In this document: one piece after another, positions 46,085 to 53,350 of the stretch
Numbering within the stretch: the first letter of the stretch is position 1
How the letters are laid out: each line of letters starts with the position of its first letter
From: Candidatus Dormiibacterota bacterium
GTDB lineage: Bacteria > Chloroflexota > Dormibacteria > Aeolococcales > Aeolococcaceae
Reading direction: 5' to 3'
Length of the DNA: 60,795 nucleotides
Assembly (NCBI GenBank): GCA_036495095.1
Contig: DASXNK010000206.1
Span: 1 to 60,795 of the forward strand
Program-made: the position numbers and the translations under genes
The notes under the pieces: generated by a model
Told to the model about the DNA's origin: nothing
Seen by the model: the letters and a program-made list of their open reading frames with translations, nothing else
Databases searched by the model: none

Positions 46085-46597
46085 TCAGACCGCGGACGGG
46101 CCCGCCCCGTTGCGCTCGAGACGGTACCCCTCGCCGTAGAGCGTGGTGATGCGGAAGGGCAGGCGGCCGCGCCGCTCCAGCTTCGACCGGAGCAGGCTCA
46201 CGTGCACCCGCACCGCGCGGCCGTCGGCGCTGCCGGGCTCGGGCCACACCGCGGCGAGCAGGTCGGCGGCGCTGAGGGTCCGCCCGGCCTGGTCGAGGAG
46301 ATGGGCGAGGAGGTCACACTCGCGGCGCGAGAGCGGCACCGGCTCGCCGCCCACGATCGCCCGCCGGGTGTCACGCTCGAGCCGGAAGTCGAGCGGTGGC
46401 GACCCGGGACGCCTGCCCAGGGTGGCGGAGGCCGCGGCGAGCATCGCCTGCGCCTCGTCACGCTGGCGGGTGAGGGCCTCGTTCTCGGCGCGCAGCAGCT
46501 CCAGGTCGCCGAGCAGCGCCCGGGTCATCCGGGCGACCTCGGTGGCGGTGGCGAGAGCGCCCGGGCCGCGCGCCTCAGCGACGGCTCTGGGCGCCAC
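46085..46597 (-). CDS. OmpR/PhoB-type DNA-binding protein without receiver domain
   Basis: 170 residues from GTG 46597; ATG at codon 24 is an alternative. Residues 15-60 form a coiled coil ('LLGDLELLRAENEALTRQRD'). Residues 70-165 are a winged helix of the response-regulator effector family: 'VPLSRRECDLLAHLLDQAGR', 'AADLLAAVWPE', 'VRVHVSLLRSKLE', 'ITTLYGEGYRLE'. No phospho-acceptor domain, so it is a one-component factor dimerising through the coiled coil. Its start lies inside the upstream 41-residue membrane-protein gene, suggesting coupled translation. Confidence 0.82.
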   Translation of the reverse strand: MAPRAVAEARGPGALATATEVARMTRALLGDLELLRAENEALTRQRDEAQAMLAAASATLGRRPGSPPLDFRLERDTRRAIVGGEPVPLSRRECDLLAHLLDQAGRTLSAADLLAAVWPEPGSADGRAVRVHVSLLRSKLERRGRLPFRITTLYGEGYRLERNGAGPSAV

Positions 46598-46700
46598 GCA
46601 CCGCCATCATCACCAGGATCACGATGAGCAGGGCGACGACCACCCCGGCTCCGAAGATGAGGCCGACGATCTTTCCGACCAGGGCAAGCGGCTCGAGCAT
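46575..46700 (-). CDS. 41-residue single-pass membrane protein
   Basis: ATG 46700 has GAGGAG six bases upstream. The product is MLEPLALVGKIV, then a long hydrophobic helix (GLIFGAGVVVALLIVILVMM) and a basic end AVRGAQSRR: one membrane helix, positive end inside. Its last 23 bases overlap the start of the winged-helix gene. A small membrane partner for a DNA-binding protein could tether or regulate it. Confidence 0.65.
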   Translation of the reverse strand: MLEPLALVGKIVGLIFGAGVVVALLIVILVMMAVRGAQSRR

Positions 46701-46710
46701 CGGATGCTCC

Positions 46711-46735
46711 TCACATGAGAACGCAGTTCACATGA
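46711..46735. repeat. Two TCACATGA direct repeats in a promoter region
   Basis: Exact octamers at 46711-46718 and 46728-46735, 17 bases apart, within the 117-base gap between the divergent 41-residue gene and the gene at 46818. The second extends to a near-palindrome TTCACATGAA. Candidate binding sites for the winged-helix protein. Confidence 0.45.
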
Positions 46736-46817
46736 AATCTGCTACAGCATGTACCACTATACCCGACGTACAAGGTGTGGGATGGGCCGCCGGTTCAGCC
46801 GGAATGGAGGCACGACG

Positions 46818-47276
46818 ATGACGGCATCGCGGTTCGAGGGGACGCTCCAGCCGGGGCCTGGCGGGGGCGCGTTCGTGAACCTCCCCCCGGCGGCGCTCGC
46901 CGGGCTGGGCGGCGGCACCCGGCTGCGGGTGCGCGGCACCCTCAACGGCGTCGCCTTCCGCAGCTCGACGATGCCGGTGGGTGGGGGCGCCGCGTGCCTC
47001 GGGGTCCACAGGGCCACCCGCGAGGCCGCCGGCGCCGGCCTCGGCGACACCGTGATGGTGGAGATCGAGGTCGACGAGGCGCCGCGGGAGGTCGAGGTGC
47101 CGCCCCCGCTCGCCCGCGCGCTGGCGGCGGAGCCGGCGCTCCAGGCCGCCTACGACCGGCTGGCGCCGAGCCGGCGGCGCGAGCTGGCGGGCTCGGTGGC
47201 CGAGGCCAGGCGGGACGAGACCCGCGACCGCCGGGTGGCGAGGATCGTCGAGCAGCTGCGCGCGGGACTGGAGTAG
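46818..47276 (+). CDS. YdeI/DUF1905-type small protein
   Basis: 152 residues from ATG 46818, GGAGG seven bases upstream. N-terminal half (1-85) is a DUF1905-like beta barrel ('GGTRLRVRGTLNGVAFRSST', 'AAGAGLGDTVMVEIEVDEAP'). C-terminal half is the YdeI/OmdA helix pair ('LAAEPALQAAYDRLAPSRRR', 'RRVARIVEQLRAGLE'). These proteins are widespread, soluble and of uncertain function. Divergent from the membrane protein/winged-helix pair. Confidence 0.75.
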   Translation: MTASRFEGTLQPGPGGGAFVNLPPAALAGLGGGTRLRVRGTLNGVAFRSSTMPVGGGAACLGVHRATREAAGAGLGDTVMVEIEVDEAPREVEVPPPLARALAAEPALQAAYDRLAPSRRRELAGSVAEARRDETRDRRVARIVEQLRAGLE

Positions 47277-47282
47277 CCGGGA

Positions 47283-48632
47283 TCAGCCGGCGGCGCGATC
47301 GCCTCGGAGTGGCGGCGCCGCCGCCGCGCTCGCCGGTGCTCGATCGAGCCGCACCCGGACGCCGTGGCGCGGCGGGACCAGGGTGACCACCTGCCGCCGC
47401 GCCGGCTCGAGAGTGGGGCTGGCGGCGCGCAGCCGCACCGAGGTGAGCACGGTGCGCAGCACCACCCGCATCTGCATGGTGGCGAAAGCCGCCCCCAGGC
47501 AGCGCCGGGTGCCGCCGCCGAAGGGCAGCCAGGCGTAGGTGTCGGGCCGGCGTTCCAGGAAGCGCTCGGGCCGGAAGGCGAGCGGCTCCGGGTGGAGCTC
47601 CGGGCGGCGCTGGAGCAGGTGGATGCTGAGCACGGCGACGACTCCGCCGGGAAGCTCGACGCCGTCGACGGTCGCCGGCGCGCGGAGGTGACGGCCGATC
47701 TCCGGCACCACCGGGCGCAGCCGCAGCGCCTCGCGGATCACCGCATCGAGCAGCGTCTCGTCGCCGCCGGCGAGCTCGGCGGTGAGCCGCTCCAGCACCG
47801 CGGGGTGGTGGAGGAGGAGGTCGACGGTCCACGCCAGCGCCGCCGCGGTGGTCTCGTGCCCGGCGACGAGCACGGTGACCAGCTCGTCGTGGACCTCGAC
47901 GTCGCCGAGCCCCGAGCCGTCGGGCCGGCGCGCCTGCAGGAGCAGGGAGAGGACGTCCCCACGCCGCTCGGCCCCGGCGGCGGCGCGGCGCTCGCGGATG
48001 GTGGCGAGCACCGCCTCGCCGACCCGCGCCCGGGCGGCGACGAACCCCGCCCAGGGGGTGAGCCGGCCGAGGTCGCGGCGGAACGCGGGCAGGATCAGCA
48101 GCCGGCGGGCGGCGTAGCCCAGCAGGCTGGAGACCGCCGCGCGCAGCTCCGCCAGCCGTCCGCCCTCGACCCCGACGACGGCGCGGAGGATGACCTCGAG
48201 GGTGATCTCCCGCAGCCGGTCCCACATCGACAGAGGGACGCCGACCGGCCAGGACTGGACCGCTGTCCGGGTCACCTCGGCGATCAGCTCGGCGTGCTCA
48301 CGGAGCCGCTCGCCGTGGAACGGCGGCAGCATCAGCCGCCGCTCCTCGAGGTGGCGGTCGCCATCGAGCAGCAGCAGCGAGTTGGCGCCGAGCACCGGCC
48401 CGAGGTCGTGGGCGTTGACGTCGCCGGCGGTGGCCTGGTCGGGAGCCGCGGCGAAGATGTCCCGCGCCGCCTCCGGGCTGCTGAAGCAGACCAGGGTGTG
48501 GCCTCCGGCGAGGTGGAGGGTGAAGCTCTCACCGTGACGGCGCCGGCAGGCGTCGAGGAAGGCGATGTTGTGAAAGGCGAGCAGGTACGCCTGGGCGGCG
48601 GCGGGCAGCCGGGGTCCGGGCGGCAGCGGCAT
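47283..48632 (-). CDS. Cytochrome P450
   Basis: 449 residues from ATG 48632. I-helix 'VLVAGHETTAAALAWTVDLL' (AGHETT oxygen-activating motif), ExxR in 'AVIREALRLRP', meander 'FRPERFLERRP', and heme-binding 'FGGGTRRCLG' with Cys378. Length and the N-terminal 'PLPPGPRLP' hinge resemble class-E (CYP4/CYP102-like) bacterial P450s; no membrane anchor. No ferredoxin or reductase gene is adjacent. Substrate unknown. Confidence 0.93.
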   Translation of the reverse strand: MPLPPGPRLPAAAQAYLLAFHNIAFLDACRRRHGESFTLHLAGGHTLVCFSSPEAARDIFAAAPDQATAGDVNAHDLGPVLGANSLLLLDGDRHLEERRLMLPPFHGERLREHAELIAEVTRTAVQSWPVGVPLSMWDRLREITLEVILRAVVGVEGGRLAELRAAVSSLLGYAARRLLILPAFRRDLGRLTPWAGFVAARARVGEAVLATIRERRAAAGAERRGDVLSLLLQARRPDGSGLGDVEVHDELVTVLVAGHETTAAALAWTVDLLLHHPAVLERLTAELAGGDETLLDAVIREALRLRPVVPEIGRHLRAPATVDGVELPGGVVAVLSIHLLQRRPELHPEPLAFRPERFLERRPDTYAWLPFGGGTRRCLGAAFATMQMRVVLRTVLTSVRLRAASPTLEPARRQVVTLVPPRHGVRVRLDRAPASAAAAPPLRGDRAAG

Positions 48633-48711
48633 GGGGCGCCGGATCCTAGCACCGCCGCGGACGCGACCCGCCCGCGCGAGACGATCGAGCGACCAACAGG
48701 GACGCCACCGT

Positions 48712-49584
48712 CTACGGAAGCGACGTCCGGGCGTTGACGGTGGCGATCACGTACGAGACCGTGTTCTCGAAGTTCGGCCGGTCCTCCTCGCCGGCGTAGA
48801 GATCGATCTCACGGCTGCCGGCGGCCTTCCCGCTGCGGTCGTCGACCACCCAGTCCGGCCCCGACAGCCGGCCGCAGTCGGCCGCGGCGGGGGGCCGCCC
48901 GGTGGTGCTGTCGAGGCCGCAGTCGAGCACCCTGAGGTGGGTGCCGAGGGGCACGCCCTCGTCGGCGGCCGCGGAGACGAACGGCCGCAGCGGGTTGCCG
49001 TTGGCGTCGCTGGCGGAGGTGTCGATCGAGAAGCCGCCCTGGGCGTCCCAGGCGAGGTACCTGCCCCTGTAGCTGCCCTTCTGGGTGATCCGGCCGGTGC
49101 CCTCGTCCTTCACCCTGGCGACGAAGTCGGCGGGGTAGTTGCCCAGCTGGGTGGTGCCGTTGCTGCACTCGTCGGCGTTGAGGTCGCAGCCGGTGACCGC
49201 CACCGGCGTCCCGGTGTGGAACGACTCCACCGCCGTGTAGTAGACGGTCAGCCTCCAGCCCGCGGGCGCCGGCCCGCCGGCCGCGGCGGGCGCCGCGGGC
49301 GCGGACGCCACCGCGACGGGAGCGTGGCCGCCCGCCGGGGTGGTCGCGGCGTGCTGTCCGACGGCGCCGGGCTGCGCTGTCGCCGGGCTCTGCGCGCCGG
49401 AGCCGGGGATGGCGGCGCCACCGCCGCCGGCCCCGGGCGCGTCCGGGGACCCGGTGGCGGTGATCGAGGCGCCGCCCTGGTCGGCGCGGGACCCGGCGTT
49501 CGCGCTGCCGCCGGGTGAGGAACTGCCGCAGGACACCGCCGCGGCACCGAGGACGGCGATCAGCAGGGCATGGCGTCGGGACAT
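48712..49584 (-). CDS. Lipoprotein with 3D-like (Asp-Asp-Asp) domain
   Basis: 290 residues from ATG 49584; AGGAAGG upstream. Lipoprotein signal peptide ends AVSC (Cys near 19). Residues 20-110 are a Gly/Ala/Pro-rich spacer. The folded part (about 112-290) has 'WRLTVYYTAVESFHTG', 'VPLGTHLRVLDCG', 'WVVDDRSGKAAGSREIDLYA'. The series GTHL..V...G, VDDR, G..IDLYAG resembles the 3D domain of cell-wall lytic transglycosylases and Rpf-like proteins. Likely acts on peptidoglycan at the cell surface. Confidence 0.7.
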   Translation of the reverse strand: MSRRHALLIAVLGAAAVSCGSSSPGGSANAGSRADQGGASITATGSPDAPGAGGGGAAIPGSGAQSPATAQPGAVGQHAATTPAGGHAPVAVASAPAAPAAAGGPAPAGWRLTVYYTAVESFHTGTPVAVTGCDLNADECSNGTTQLGNYPADFVARVKDEGTGRITQKGSYRGRYLAWDAQGGFSIDTSASDANGNPLRPFVSAAADEGVPLGTHLRVLDCGLDSTTGRPPAAADCGRLSGPDWVVDDRSGKAAGSREIDLYAGEEDRPNFENTVSYVIATVNARTSLP

Positions 49585-49685
49585 GTCAACACCGCCTTCC
49601 TGTGATGTGGAACGCGCGCCGTCGATCCGATGCGTGCCCCGGTTCAACGCCCCGCTCCGCCCGGATCTTGCGCGCCCCGCTCCCC

Positions 49686-50126
49686 TCAGTCGCCCCCGGT
49701 GGCGTGGAGGCGGCCGCCGCGGCGGACCACCGCGAGCATCCCGCGGACGGTGCCGCGCCTCCTCTCAGGGCGGCCGATCAGCTCGCGCTCGCCCTCGCAC
49801 CGGCTGCCGGACACGGCCTCGAGATAGGCGACGACACTGACCACCCGCGGGGTCACCGCCGGCGACCCGATGAGGTCGAGCCCTCGGTCCTGAGCCCCCG
49901 CGTGGGTGAGCCCCAGCGCGTCGGAGAAGAGCTGCGCGGACACGGTCGCGCACGCGTCCCGCGCCGACTCGTGGTAGAGCCACTCCGGGTCGAGGACGAT
50001 CGCGGGGCGCCGGACCGCGGCCCAGTCGGCGGACTCGGCGAACACCCGGAGGCTGCTCTCGTGGTGGCGCGCCTCGGCCCAGAGGACGCGCGGCGTCACC
50101 GTCCTCGCCGAGGACGTCAGTGCCAT
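49686..50126 (-). CDS. Hypothetical protein
   Basis: 146 residues from ATG 50126 (GGGGA eight bases upstream); the frame stays open further upstream but loses protein character. Helical, with two Trp-rich motifs ('RVLWAEARHHESSLRVFAES', 'VLDPEWLYHESARDACATVS'). No signal peptide or membrane helix. C terminus is basic and Gly-rich. Family not recognised. The 198-base gap to the cupin gene holds only the cupin promoter. Confidence 0.55.
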   Translation of the reverse strand: MALTSSARTVTPRVLWAEARHHESSLRVFAESADWAAVRRPAIVLDPEWLYHESARDACATVSAQLFSDALGLTHAGAQDRGLDLIGSPAVTPRVVSVVAYLEAVSGSRCEGERELIGRPERRRGTVRGMLAVVRRGGRLHATGGD

Positions 50127-50259
50127 GCCCGGATCCCCGCCAGCATGAGATTCCACCTCCAACCCTGGGCCCAATGCTGACCGAACCGTCAGCGGAGTCC
50201 ATCCTCCCCGCGGGGGGTTGAGCCTCCCCCCGTTCCCCACCCCGCGCCCACACCGGCCC

Positions 50260-50287
50260 TTGATTGCCGCCGGGGTCAGCGGATAAT
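50260..50287 (+). promoter_or_regulatory. Sigma-70-type promoter of the cupin gene
   Basis: -35 TTGATT (50260-50265), 16-base spacer, -10 GATAAT (50282-50287). The start codon is 38 bases after the -10. One of the few near-consensus housekeeping promoters in the window. Confidence 0.7.
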
Positions 50288-50324
50288 GGCTGGTCAGGTC
50301 CAGCCACTTCCGGGAGTACCGAGC

Positions 50325-50804
50325 ATGAGCGAGGCGACGGCGGCACGCGACGCGACACGGAACGCAGAGCTGAAGGACACCTACATCCACACCGACGGCG
50401 AGCAGTGGCTGCCCTTCGGCGACACCGCCGGGATCGAGTTCAAGCTGCTCCGTGTCAGCCAGGAGACGGGCACGGTGACCCTCCTCTTCAAGTGTGCGCC
50501 CCAGTCATCCTTCGCGCGTCATCGCCACCTCGGCGCCGGCGAGTACCTGATGGTCTACGGCGAGATGGACGTGCGCGGCGGCGCCCGGGCCGGTGGCATC
50601 ACCGCGGTCGCCGGCGACTACGGGTACGAGCCGAACGGGATCATCCACGACTCCACCGAGTTCCCCAAGGAGACGGTGTTCTACTTCACCAACTACGGTC
50701 CCATCCAGTTCATCGACGAGGAGGACAACACCGTCTTCGTCCTGGACTGGAAGGGCCTGCTCGACCTGGAGGCGGCGATGCGCGGTTCGCTGCAGCCGGT
50801 CTGA
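50325..50804 (+). CDS. Cupin, 2,4'-dihydroxyacetophenone dioxygenase-like
   Basis: 159 residues from ATG 50325, GGGAG nine bases upstream. A single cupin barrel: 'SSFARHRHLGAGEYLMVYGE' carries the metal ligands (HRH...E), and 'DYGYEPNGIIHDS' the fourth His. The start 'YIHTDGEQWLPFG' and end 'NTVFVLDWKGLLDLE' match, from memory, the 2,4'-dihydroxyacetophenone dioxygenase family, most of whose members have unknown substrates; ChrR-like cupins are related. Confidence 0.75.
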   Translation: MSEATAARDATRNAELKDTYIHTDGEQWLPFGDTAGIEFKLLRVSQETGTVTLLFKCAPQSSFARHRHLGAGEYLMVYGEMDVRGGARAGGITAVAGDYGYEPNGIIHDSTEFPKETVFYFTNYGPIQFIDEEDNTVFVLDWKGLLDLEAAMRGSLQPV

Positions 50805-50819
50805 TCCGGGTGACCTGAC

Positions 50820-51683
50820 TCAGACAGCGACCGGAGTTTCCGACACCAGCCGCTCCATCGCGGCGCGGGAGGCGGCGTCCGCCGGGATGCAGGCCATGAC
50901 CCGGCAGTCGGGGGCCTCGGAGAGGCGCAGGCTGACCGCATCCAGGGTGACCAGGCCCTCGCGGGGGTGCAGGTAGCGCTTGGTCTTGGAGACGGGGCTG
51001 GCGACGTCGTGCCGCTCCCACATCTCGTGGAAGTCGGCCGACGCCGTCCGCAACCGCTCGACCAGCTCCATCCAGTGGGGCTCGCCGACGTGGCGGGCGA
51101 GGGCGGCGCGGAACTGGGCAGCCACCCAGGCGGCGTCGCGCGGCCAGTCGAGCAGCAGGCCGCGCCAGGCCGGGTCGGTGAACATGAGCCAGAGGATGTT
51201 CCGGTCGGCGGAGGGCAGCCGGGCGAAATCGCAGACCAGGGCGGCCTCGGCGCGGTTCCAGGCGACGACGTCGTAGCGGGCGTTGATCACGTACGCGGGG
51301 CACGGATCGAGCTCGTCGAGCATCGCCTGCACCGCCGGCGGCACGGTGTCGAAGGCCGCCGCCACCGGCTCGGCGTCGACCCCGGCCAGGGTGTTGAGGT
51401 GGATCCGCTCGGCGGCGTCGAGGCGGAGCGCGCGGGCGATCGACTCGAGGACCTGGCGGCTGACGCTGATCTCGCGGCCCTGCTCGAGCCAGGTGTACCA
51501 GGTGACCCCGACCCCGGCGAGCTGGGCGACCTCCTCCCGCCGCAACCCCGGGGTGCGCCGCCGCAGGCCGTTGGGCAGGCCCACGTCCTCGGGGCCGAGG
51601 CGGGCCCGTCTCGACCGCAGGAACGCGGCCAGCTCCTTTCGGCGGGCGATGGCGACGCAGCGGCTCCGGGGGGTGGCACCCAT
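50820..51683 (-). CDS. XRE-type regulator with MmyB-like ligand domain
   Basis: 287 residues from ATG 51683 (GTG 51692 is possible). HTH in residues 10-75: 'LAAFLRSRRARLGPEDVGLP', 'RRTPGLRREEVAQLAGVGVT' and 'WYTWLEQGREISVSRQVLES'. The PAS-like ligand domain (about 100-285) has 'CPAYVINARYDVVAWNRAEA', typical of the MmyB/MLTR family that binds fatty-acid-like ligands. TATCAT ends 11 bases before the ATG, so the leader is very short. Divergent from an MFS exporter it probably controls. Confidence 0.88.
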   Translation of the reverse strand: MGATPRSRCVAIARRKELAAFLRSRRARLGPEDVGLPNGLRRRTPGLRREEVAQLAGVGVTWYTWLEQGREISVSRQVLESIARALRLDAAERIHLNTLAGVDAEPVAAAFDTVPPAVQAMLDELDPCPAYVINARYDVVAWNRAEAALVCDFARLPSADRNILWLMFTDPAWRGLLLDWPRDAAWVAAQFRAALARHVGEPHWMELVERLRTASADFHEMWERHDVASPVSKTKRYLHPREGLVTLDAVSLRLSEAPDCRVMACIPADAASRAAMERLVSETPVAV

Positions 51684-51789
51684 GACTGCCACTATGATAC
51701 GCCAGGTAAGCTACCGGTGCCAGGAAGAATTGCTACTAGGATAACCAGACTTCTTGTACCACTCTGGCGGCGGCCTCAGAGTGGCCCGC

Positions 51790-53274
51790 ATGGTCACCGA
51801 GCTGGAATCCCGACCCCATCCCGCCGTCACCGCCGTGGGTGTCACCGAGCTGCTCCTCGCTCGGCCGACGCCCCCGGCGTCCGCTCCCGCCTCCCCTCCG
51901 TGGGCGGCCCTCGCCGTCGTGCTCATCGGCCTCCTCATGGCCGTCGGCGACTTCTTCATCGTCAACGTCGCCCTCCCCAGCATCGCCTCCACCCTGGGCG
52001 CCGGCCCCGCCGGTCTCGAGCTGGTGGTGGCGGGCTACGGGGTCGCCTACGCCACCGGGCTGGTCACCGGCGGCAGGCTGGGTGACAGCCTCGGCCGCCG
52101 CCGTCTCTTCCTCCTCGGCATCGCCGGCTTCACCCTGACCTCGGCGGCATGCGGGCTGGCGCCGAGCATCGCCACCCTCGTGATCGCCCGCATGCTCCAG
52201 GGCGTCGCGGCGGCGGCGATGGTGCCGCAGGTGCTCGCCACCATCCAGGCGAGCTTCTCGGGCGCGGCCCGGCAGCGGGCGCTCGGTGTCTACGGCGCCA
52301 CCCTCGGCGCCGCCACCGTGGCCGGGCAGCTGCTCGGCGGGGTGATCGTCGCCGCGAACCTCGCCGGCCTCGCCTGGCGGCCCGCGTTCCTCGTCAACGT
52401 GCCGGTCGGGCTGATCGGCCTGGTCGCCGCCTGGCGGGTGCTGCCCGACACCCGGAGCGCCACCCCGCAGCGGCTCGACACCGCCGGCGCGGGGCTCCTC
52501 GCCCTCGCCGTCGTCGCCCTGCTCGTCCCCCTCACCACCGGGCGGGAGCTGGGCTGGCCGCTGTGGTCGTGGCTGCTGCTCTCGTCGGTGCCCGAGCTCG
52601 TCGCCGCCTTCCTCCTCTGGGAGCGGTGGCTGGAGCGCGCCGGCGGCGAGCCGCTGCTTCCCCCGAGCCTGCTCGGGCACGGCGCCCTGCGCACCGGGCT
52701 CTGCGCGGCGGCGCTGTTCAGCCCCGCCTTCGGCGGCTTCTTCTTCACCACCGCGCTCTCCCTCCAGCGCGGCCGCCACCTCGGCCCGCTCGCCGCGGGG
52801 ATGGTGATGGTCCCCTTCGCGGTCGCGTTCCTCCTCGCCTCCGTCGGCGGCAGCCGAATCGCCGGCGCCCAGGTCCGCCGGGTCATCGCCGGCGGGGCGC
52901 TGCTGGTCGCCGGCGGGTACCTGGCGCTGGGGGTCATCGCCTGGCGTGACTTCGCGGGCGAGAGCTTCTGGATCCTCGCCCTGCCGATGGCCGTGGCCGG
53001 CCTCGGCCAGGGGCTGGTCGTGCCCCAGCTCTTCGGCATCGTCCTCGCCGGGGTGCCGGCCGCCCGGGCGGGAACCGCCAGCGGCGTGCTGATGACCGCC
53101 TTCCAGGCCGGCCTCGCCGTCGGCGTCGGCGTCCTCGGCCTCGTCTTCCTCGGCCTGCTCGGACCCGCGGGCGCCGCCGGTGACGTGCAGTTCTCGACCG
53201 CCAGCGGGGCGGTGTACGCCCTGGAGGCCCTGCTCGCCCTCGGTGGCGCGGTGGTCTGCCGCCGGCTGGTCTGA
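51790..53274 (+). CDS. MFS drug-exporter-like transporter (DHA2 family)
   Basis: 494 residues from ATG 51790; GTG 51781 is in frame. About 13-14 membrane helices. Motif A 'GRLGDSLGRRRLFLLGIAGF' after TM2; 'FFIVNVALPSIASTLGAGPA' in TM1 is typical of the EmrB/QacA (DHA2) group; TM5 motif C region 'GATLGAATVAGQLLGGVIVA'. Drug/H+ antiporter by family; substrate unknown. A 106-base gap separates it from the XRE regulator; a short inverted repeat GGTA-AGC-TACC (51705-51715) lies there. Confidence 0.88.
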   Translation: MVTELESRPHPAVTAVGVTELLLARPTPPASAPASPPWAALAVVLIGLLMAVGDFFIVNVALPSIASTLGAGPAGLELVVAGYGVAYATGLVTGGRLGDSLGRRRLFLLGIAGFTLTSAACGLAPSIATLVIARMLQGVAAAAMVPQVLATIQASFSGAARQRALGVYGATLGAATVAGQLLGGVIVAANLAGLAWRPAFLVNVPVGLIGLVAAWRVLPDTRSATPQRLDTAGAGLLALAVVALLVPLTTGRELGWPLWSWLLLSSVPELVAAFLLWERWLERAGGEPLLPPSLLGHGALRTGLCAAALFSPAFGGFFFTTALSLQRGRHLGPLAAGMVMVPFAVAFLLASVGGSRIAGAQVRRVIAGGALLVAGGYLALGVIAWRDFAGESFWILALPMAVAGLGQGLVVPQLFGIVLAGVPAARAGTASGVLMTAFQAGLAVGVGVLGLVFLGLLGPAGAAGDVQFSTASGAVYALEALLALGGAVVCRRLV

Positions 53275-53350
53275 CCCGGGCGGGATCCGCGGCACGATCG
53301 CCGCGGATCTCGACCGGCGGCGGATCCGCCGGGCGGCTTACTCTGACGGC

